Origin: Epiperipatus broadwayi
Lineage: Eukaryota; Onychophora; Udeonychophora; Euonychophora; Peripatidae
Assembly: GCA_028023455.1 (NCBI GenBank)
Contig: JAQFVV010012435.1
Coordinates: forward strand, 806,001 to 870,000
Direction of reading: 5' to 3'
Length of the DNA: 64,000 nt
Below the pieces are notes generated by a model that made no database searches, had not been told where the DNA came from, and saw only the letters and a program-made list of their open reading frames with translations. Below, piece after piece: positions 59,681-64,000 of the stretch. Within the stretch, counting starts at the first letter, position 1; every line of letters begins with the position of its first letter. Both the position numbers and the translations under genes were made by a program.

Positions 59681-59747
59681 TATATGCACATTTAATAACA
59701 CTGATACACTCAAGCATATATATATATGCTGAAAAGATAAATAATCA

Positions 59748-59789
59748 CCAATATACGTATTTCATGCTAAACCAGCAATCATCAGTTGG
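59748..59789 (-). ncRNA. Hammerhead ribozyme, family A (complete)
   Basis: Mirror image of the plus copy at 59794-59835 with identical sequence. Core boxes, helices and cleavage site are all intact. Confidence 0.85.
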
Positions 59790-59793
59790 TCGA

Positions 59794-59835
59794 CCAACTG
59801 ATGATTGCTGGTTTAGCATGAAATACGTATATTGG
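59794..59835 (+). ncRNA. Hammerhead ribozyme, family A (complete)
   Basis: CCAA (59794), CTGATGA (59798), helix II TTGCTGGTTTAGCAT with TGCT/AGCA pairing, GAAA (59820), TACGTAT, A (59831), TTGG (59832). Helix I is CCAA/TTGG, and further bases outside may extend it. Helix III is ATAC/GTAT with no loop, the short helix III type that in animal hammerheads is often active as a dimer. Predicted cleavage falls after A59831. Confidence 0.86.
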
Positions 59836-59998
59836 TGATTATTTATCTTTTCAGCATATATGTGCTTGAGGGTATCAGTGTTCTTAGATAGTGTGGAGAA
59901 TGATGGGTCATCTGAAAGTCTGTGCTCATATACCCTATATTACATATATAGACACAGGTATATAATAAGCCTGTGTTTCAGTTATTATATGCACATTG

Positions 59999-60252
59999 AT
60001 GGTTGGATCTACAAAGTTATATGGGTGATTTACTTTTAAATGTTCAAATCCTTTAATATCTTAATTCATCAGTTTTATAGACCTTTCAGCAGTCAGTATA
60101 TAAATAATAGATCTACCTGCAACATTCCGTTTATCTGTAAAAATAAAATTGAAAAAAAAAAAAACAACAACAAGAACAAATATTTGAGGACTATAAAAAA
60201 AAATTTCATATAGATAATTAAAATCTAAATCAAATTTTTACAGAAGATTTAC
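59999..60252. other. Non-coding spacer
   Basis: Short AT-rich spacer with an A-rich stretch near 60150. No gene seen. Confidence 0.4.
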
Positions 60253-60514
60253 TAAAGTTTCCATTTATACATTGTACAGGCTTAAACCTGCATTTATATA
60301 TGTAATATATGCAGGATTCGAACTCAGACTTTCACACGACCCACTACTCTCAGTGCCATCTCATATTGCTGACCCGCCTGATCACACACATGTTGAAAAT
60401 ATAAATAATCACTAATATACGTATTTCATGCTAAACCAGCAATCATCAGTTGGCCTAGATTGCTATCCTCACACATATATATATAATCAGTGCTCAGCTT
60501 TAAAGTTTCCATTT
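60253..60514 (-). mobile_element. Family A insertion, single orientation, with perfect 14-bp target-site duplication
   Basis: TAAAGTTTCCATTT at 60253-60266 and 60501-60514 flanks a 234-bp minus-strand copy. On the minus strand it starts in the 5' region (AAAGCTGAGCACTGATT), passes the ribozyme and the tRNA-like module (B-box GAGTTCGAATCCTGC), and ends at the 3' hairpin CAGGTTTAAGCCTG followed by TACAATGTAT. The same 3' end occurs at 18711. This copy therefore fixes the 3' boundary of family A. Confidence 0.9.
60412..60453 (-). ncRNA. Hammerhead ribozyme, family A (core intact)
   Basis: Minus strand: CCAA, CTGATGA, the TGCT/AGCA helix II, GAAA, TACGTATA, then TTAG. The only change from the complete copy is one base in helix I (TTAG for TTGG), which removes one pair. 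Confidence 0.83.
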
Positions 60515-62421
60515 TAAGTTTTCTATTAGAAGGAATTGCTTAAAGTGCATACTATAATATTATATACTACTGTCTGAATTTATGACATTAAAAAAAAAAA
60601 AAAAGTTTTTATAAATATTTCTTTTTTTTTTTTATATATGAACAAATAGCCTGAAAATATAAGACTAAATAATAACATTTTAAAGTTTTTTCGGATTGGA
60701 TACAGTCAGTCAATAGCCATACTAATTATCCATTCAAGTATTAATGAGTAAACAGTGTCTAATTATGCTTAGCCCAATAAGTAAAACAAGAAAGAAATAA
60801 CTTAAATCCCTAATTCGCATTCATGATGAATACGGCTTTCTTATTTAATATTCTATTTTCAAAAGCTTTTTCTCCGCAGTTGGTTATTTAATACCATTTT
60901 AGTTCACTTAAATTATATAAATTAATTTATGTTTAGTTGTACATAATATATGATGCAATATTTGTATAATAAATAATACACTAAAGCGCTTTTAGTTTAT
61001 CTTTTATTTTACATCTTGTAATTCTTCAATCTAGTTTTACATTATTAAATAAGTACACTTATATCATTCAGTACAATGTAAACATATTGAGAGCGAAGAT
61101 TTCTCCGACCACGTAGGTAAATAAGATTAAAATCTTTCAGAAATTTGTGCTAACTGCCGAACACACCAAATGGGTTCAGTTTGCATGATGTCCAAGAATT
61201 TATATGAAAGACAAATTTCGACAACAATAATTGCGGGAATGAATTTTTATGTAGCTGTAATTAATGACGCATTGAAACTGTCTCAATTTAATAACCCCAT
61301 GGTAGAATCACTAAATATTCATTTCAATAAACTTGCAAATGATTAATGTCTTCATTAATATATAATATTAGAGCAAAGTGGGATTTCTTTTGTCTGTTTG
61401 GCAGTTAAACACGAGTTTCTACAAGATTTTAATGTTCTTTATATGCGGTGGTTGGAAAGATCTTTACGCTCAATATCTTTATATAATATTTCACGCTATA
61501 AATTTTTTAATATTAAATTTTATAATATATATGCAACTATTTTAAAAATTAAATTCTTGAGTTTTTTTTATTATTAATTATCACATTTATAATTTTCAAA
61601 TAACTCTCCCTTTAAAGGACAAATTACGTTCCCAATTCCTAGTCTTCAAATGGATAATAAATCTAATAAACTGTCATCAAGTGTCATAAAGCAGGAAGCT
61701 TTTAAATTTATTTTCCTGCAGTGGTGATAGTTGTTGTTAAAAAGATCCACTGCATAATTATCATTAATCAAAGTAATAGAGTCAAAAGACGAGGCTAAGA
61801 AATAAACCTTCCCTCCCACTTCCAAAATGCTGTTTTATTAGTTTTTAAATTGACACCCCTCCTCAAAAAAGACTAATTTTTGTTTAATTAAGTTGTCAAT
61901 TTTAATTTTTCTCTAAATGAAAAATGGCATTATGTGATCTAGAACAACGCCATCACCGTAATAATAATTAACAATCAAGTAATACTAGCCATTTCTGGAA
62001 TGAAAACTCCCTTGTAATATATACTGTACACTAATTGGAATATGAGTACGAGTATGAATATGGTTTCTTCATTAATTTCAAAGTTATTTCTGAAATAAAA
62101 TGAATGGAATATTCAAATGATAACTATTTTTAATGTTAAATGTTTTCCATGTTGCGTTTCACAAAAAATTAAGTATATATTGTTAAATAAAAAATATATT
62201 ATAAGGAGTCTAATGTCAGTGTTCCAAAATATCATTCAGGACAATCCTAATAGTGTAAATAGAGATTTATTTCTTTATATTAAGATTACAATTTTCATAA
62301 TTTTTATTATTTGGTTTCTGAATTCATATTTCTGTTTAATTTATCATTTCCAAAACTGCAACTTTTATTTACAATAAATTAAGTAAAATAAACATCAAAG
62401 CGGGCACAGACACATTTAACA
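60515..62421. other. Non-coding DNA, no gene seen
   Basis: The part from 61080 to 61800 is somewhat less repetitive than the rest of the window and could be host intergenic or intronic sequence. No open frame with similarity, no tRNA and no known repeat was identified. The 86-codon ORF at 62117-62377 is low-complexity. Confidence 0.4.
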
Positions 62422-62469
62422 TCTAGGCCAGGGGTCGGCAACCTGTGGCACCCGTGCCATGCTTGGCAC
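62422..62469 (+). mobile_element. hAT transposon 5' terminal repeat with likely 8-bp target-site copy
   Basis: CAGGGGTCGGCAACC at 62430 has the form of the hAT terminal inverted repeat. The next bases (GTGGCACCCGTGCCATGC) form a subterminal inverted motif. The eight bases before it, ATCTAGGC, fit the target pattern nTCTAGAn of Ac-type hAT elements at five of six fixed positions. The other end lies beyond the window, so the duplication cannot be confirmed. Confidence 0.8.
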
Positions 62470-62753
62470 GCCAATGATTATTAATGGCACTCAGAATAAA
62501 TTGCAATAGTAAAAAAATATATATTATAAATCAGCATCTTTTTTTTTTTTACATTCAACATTGAATTTACGATTAAATCATTATTTACCAAAAAATAATA
62601 AACTTGACTTCATTTAAAAGATATTTTTGTTTGCAATTGAAAAAAATTCTACATATTCACATTTTACTTCTGATAAAATTAAAAAATGAGATCTTAATCC
62701 AAATAAAAAGCTTATTACGTTATCAATTTTAGAAAGCTATTTTCTGTAGTTGA

Positions 62754-64000
62754 ATGGTAAATAATCGACACTCATTGGTGGCGCTTCTTTCAAAAAAGAG
62801 ATTCTCATGGCATAGTGACGGAGAGATCCCCAAAATGTCCCACAAAAGACAGAAACGTGATATTCGCTCTTTTCAAGACTCTTGGACAAATGAATATGAA
62901 TTTGTACAGCAAAAAGATGCTGTGAAAGTATTGTATGTTGTATCTCAAGTGTACAAAGATATTATCAAACTAAACATGTGTTCATGTTTAAAAATTCAAA
63001 TGAGAAAAGTGAAACTATAAAAAGAGCTGTTTCTGCCTTTAAGAAACAAATTAATTATTTTAGTCAAATAAATGGAACCCAAAATAAAGCCACCAAATGT
63101 AGTTATACAATTGCTCATTGTGTGGCTTTGAAAGGCAAACCTTTCACAGATGGACAGTTCATCAAAGAAACGTTCTTGAAAAATGCTAAAATCTTATTCA
63201 GTGATCTACCATATAATAAAAAAATGATACTGTCTCGGATTCAAGAAATACCAGCTTCTGCAAGATCAATTCAAAAAAGAATAACTGATATGGCCGAAGA
63301 TGTAACAACAAAAGAGAAAAACCGTTTATAGCAGCACACTGTTGCATTCAGTGTTGCTGTTGATGAAAGCACTGATGTAAATGATGTGATGCACATAGCA
63401 ATAGTTGCATAATATTGTGACAACAATCATATTTATGAAGGATTGTGTTGCTTGATTCCTCTTACTGGTACAACAAAGAGACATGATATTTTCGCTGCAT
63501 TTTTCACTTATTTTGAAAATCAGAAATCAAAATAAATAAAATATTTAGTGTTACTACTGGTGCTAGTCATGCAATGGTCAGAAAGAGAAAGGGATTTATT
63601 AAACTTCTTGAAAATCATATGAAACATCAAATATTGAGTTTCCATTGCATTATACACCAGGAAAATGTAATTGCAAAAATTTCATTACAATGCTTGAATT
63701 CTGTAATGGACACTGTCATTAAAATAATTAATTTCATAGTTTCTCATTCTTCATTAACACATAGGCAATTTAAATCCCTTTTGCAAGAAATGAATAGTAC
63801 ATATATAGACCTCCCTCTATGCAGCAATGTCTGTTGGATTAGTTAAGGTAATATCTTGAACAGGTTTGTATCATATCTGAAAAAAATCAAGATGTTTCTT
63901 GATGAAAAAGAACAACATTATCCAGAAATAATTGATGAAAGCTGTTTATGCAAATTGATCTTTCTGATGATATAATTAAACACCTGAATTTGCATTTGCA
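62754..64000 (+). pseudogene. hAT transposase (GTF2IRD2-like group), broken, runs off the window
   Basis: A transposase would bind the terminal repeats and cut and paste the element. Similar proteins are annotated as GTF2I-repeat-domain-2-like or FAM200/ZBED-like. The frames give RDIRSFQDSWTNEYEFVQ, a start typical of this group. After a frame shift near 62970 come KRAVSAFKKQINYF, GKPFTDGQFIKETFLKNA and RITDMAEDV. After a stop at 63331 comes VAFSVAVDESTDVNDV, the block with a catalytic-region aspartate. Then follow LSFHCIIHQENVIAKI, HRQFKSLLQEMNSTYIDLP and NVCWIS. Stops occur at about 63331, 63411, 63534 and 63845. The N-terminal zinc-finger region appears disrupted. The C-terminal hAT dimerisation domain would lie past 64000. 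Confidence 0.87.

Larger units (their letters stand above)
59681..59998. mobile_element. Family A inverted dimer with 12-bp target-site duplication
   Basis: TATATGCACATT at 59681-59692 and 59987-59998 flanks an insert whose first 190 bp form a near-perfect palindrome centred on GGTCGACC (59788-59795). Each arm holds a ribozyme and the linker. Only the plus arm continues into the tRNA-like module (GAAAGTCTGTGCTCATATAC) and the 3' hairpin region ACACAGGTATATAATAAGCC. The minus arm stops after the linker, at CTGATACACTCAAGC. Confidence 0.85.

Noticed and set aside
1-64000. CRISPR array, operon or prokaryotic gene cluster
   Set aside because: No regularly spaced short repeats with unique spacers, no dense gene packing and no ribosome-binding patterns. 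All recognisable elements are of eukaryotic type.

Overview
This window looks like repeat-dense, non-coding DNA from an animal nuclear genome. It is very AT-rich, has no operon-like gene packing and no host gene I can recognise, and contains metazoan-type transposable elements: RTE-like LINEs, a Penelope-like element, a LINE C-terminal fragment, a hAT transposon and tRNA-derived SINEs. A run of exactly 500 N (16488-16987) marks a scaffold join. I cannot fix the taxon. An AT-rich invertebrate is the most I would say.

The most notable content is several repeat families that each carry a recognisable type I hammerhead self-cleaving ribozyme. I call them A, B, C and G. A is linked to a tRNA-like module with a Pol III B-box. 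B is a short element with inverted ends. C has a 369-bp monomer and G a 407-bp monomer, both in tandem like retrozymes. In the best copies the catalytic boxes (CTGANGA and GAAA), the cleavage-site nucleotide and all three helices can be read directly. Six insertions are flanked by direct repeats of 11-14 bp that I take as target-site duplications (TSDs), so they look retrotransposed. Several were inserted as inverted dimers in one event.

Layout. 0-6.8 kb: non-coding, with a tandem-plus-inverted repeat at 2.2-3.0 kb. 6.8-10.8 kb: a B copy, then a nest of A copies, inverted Penelope tails and a Penelope-like coding remnant with a GIY-YIG endonuclease. 11-14.2 kb: tetranucleotide repeats, a foldback element and three GC-richer blocks of unknown nature. 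16-19 kb: an SINE-like repeat, the gap and an A inverted dimer. 20.8-22.6 kb: the best RTE-like reverse transcriptase ORF. 23.4-23.8 kb: a zinc-knuckle LINE C-terminus. 24-32.9 kb: B copy, SINEs, foldbacks and a reverse-strand RTE copy. 36.5-38.4 kb: an RTE stub and a 1.17-kb C insertion that carries a 304-bp segment duplicated from 34.3 kb. 39-48.9 kb: foldbacks and one A copy. 50.7-60.5 kb: the densest ribozyme region (A, B, G copies, RTE remnant, SINEs). 62.4-64 kb: the 5' end of a decayed hAT transposon that runs off the window.

How the parts may work together (inference): the ribozyme repeats encode no protein, so they would need an outside reverse transcriptase. The Penelope-like element is an obvious candidate because it is physically joined to family A sequence at 9.69-10.8 kb and because hammerheads are known in Penelope-like elements. 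The RTE-like LINEs are the alternative.
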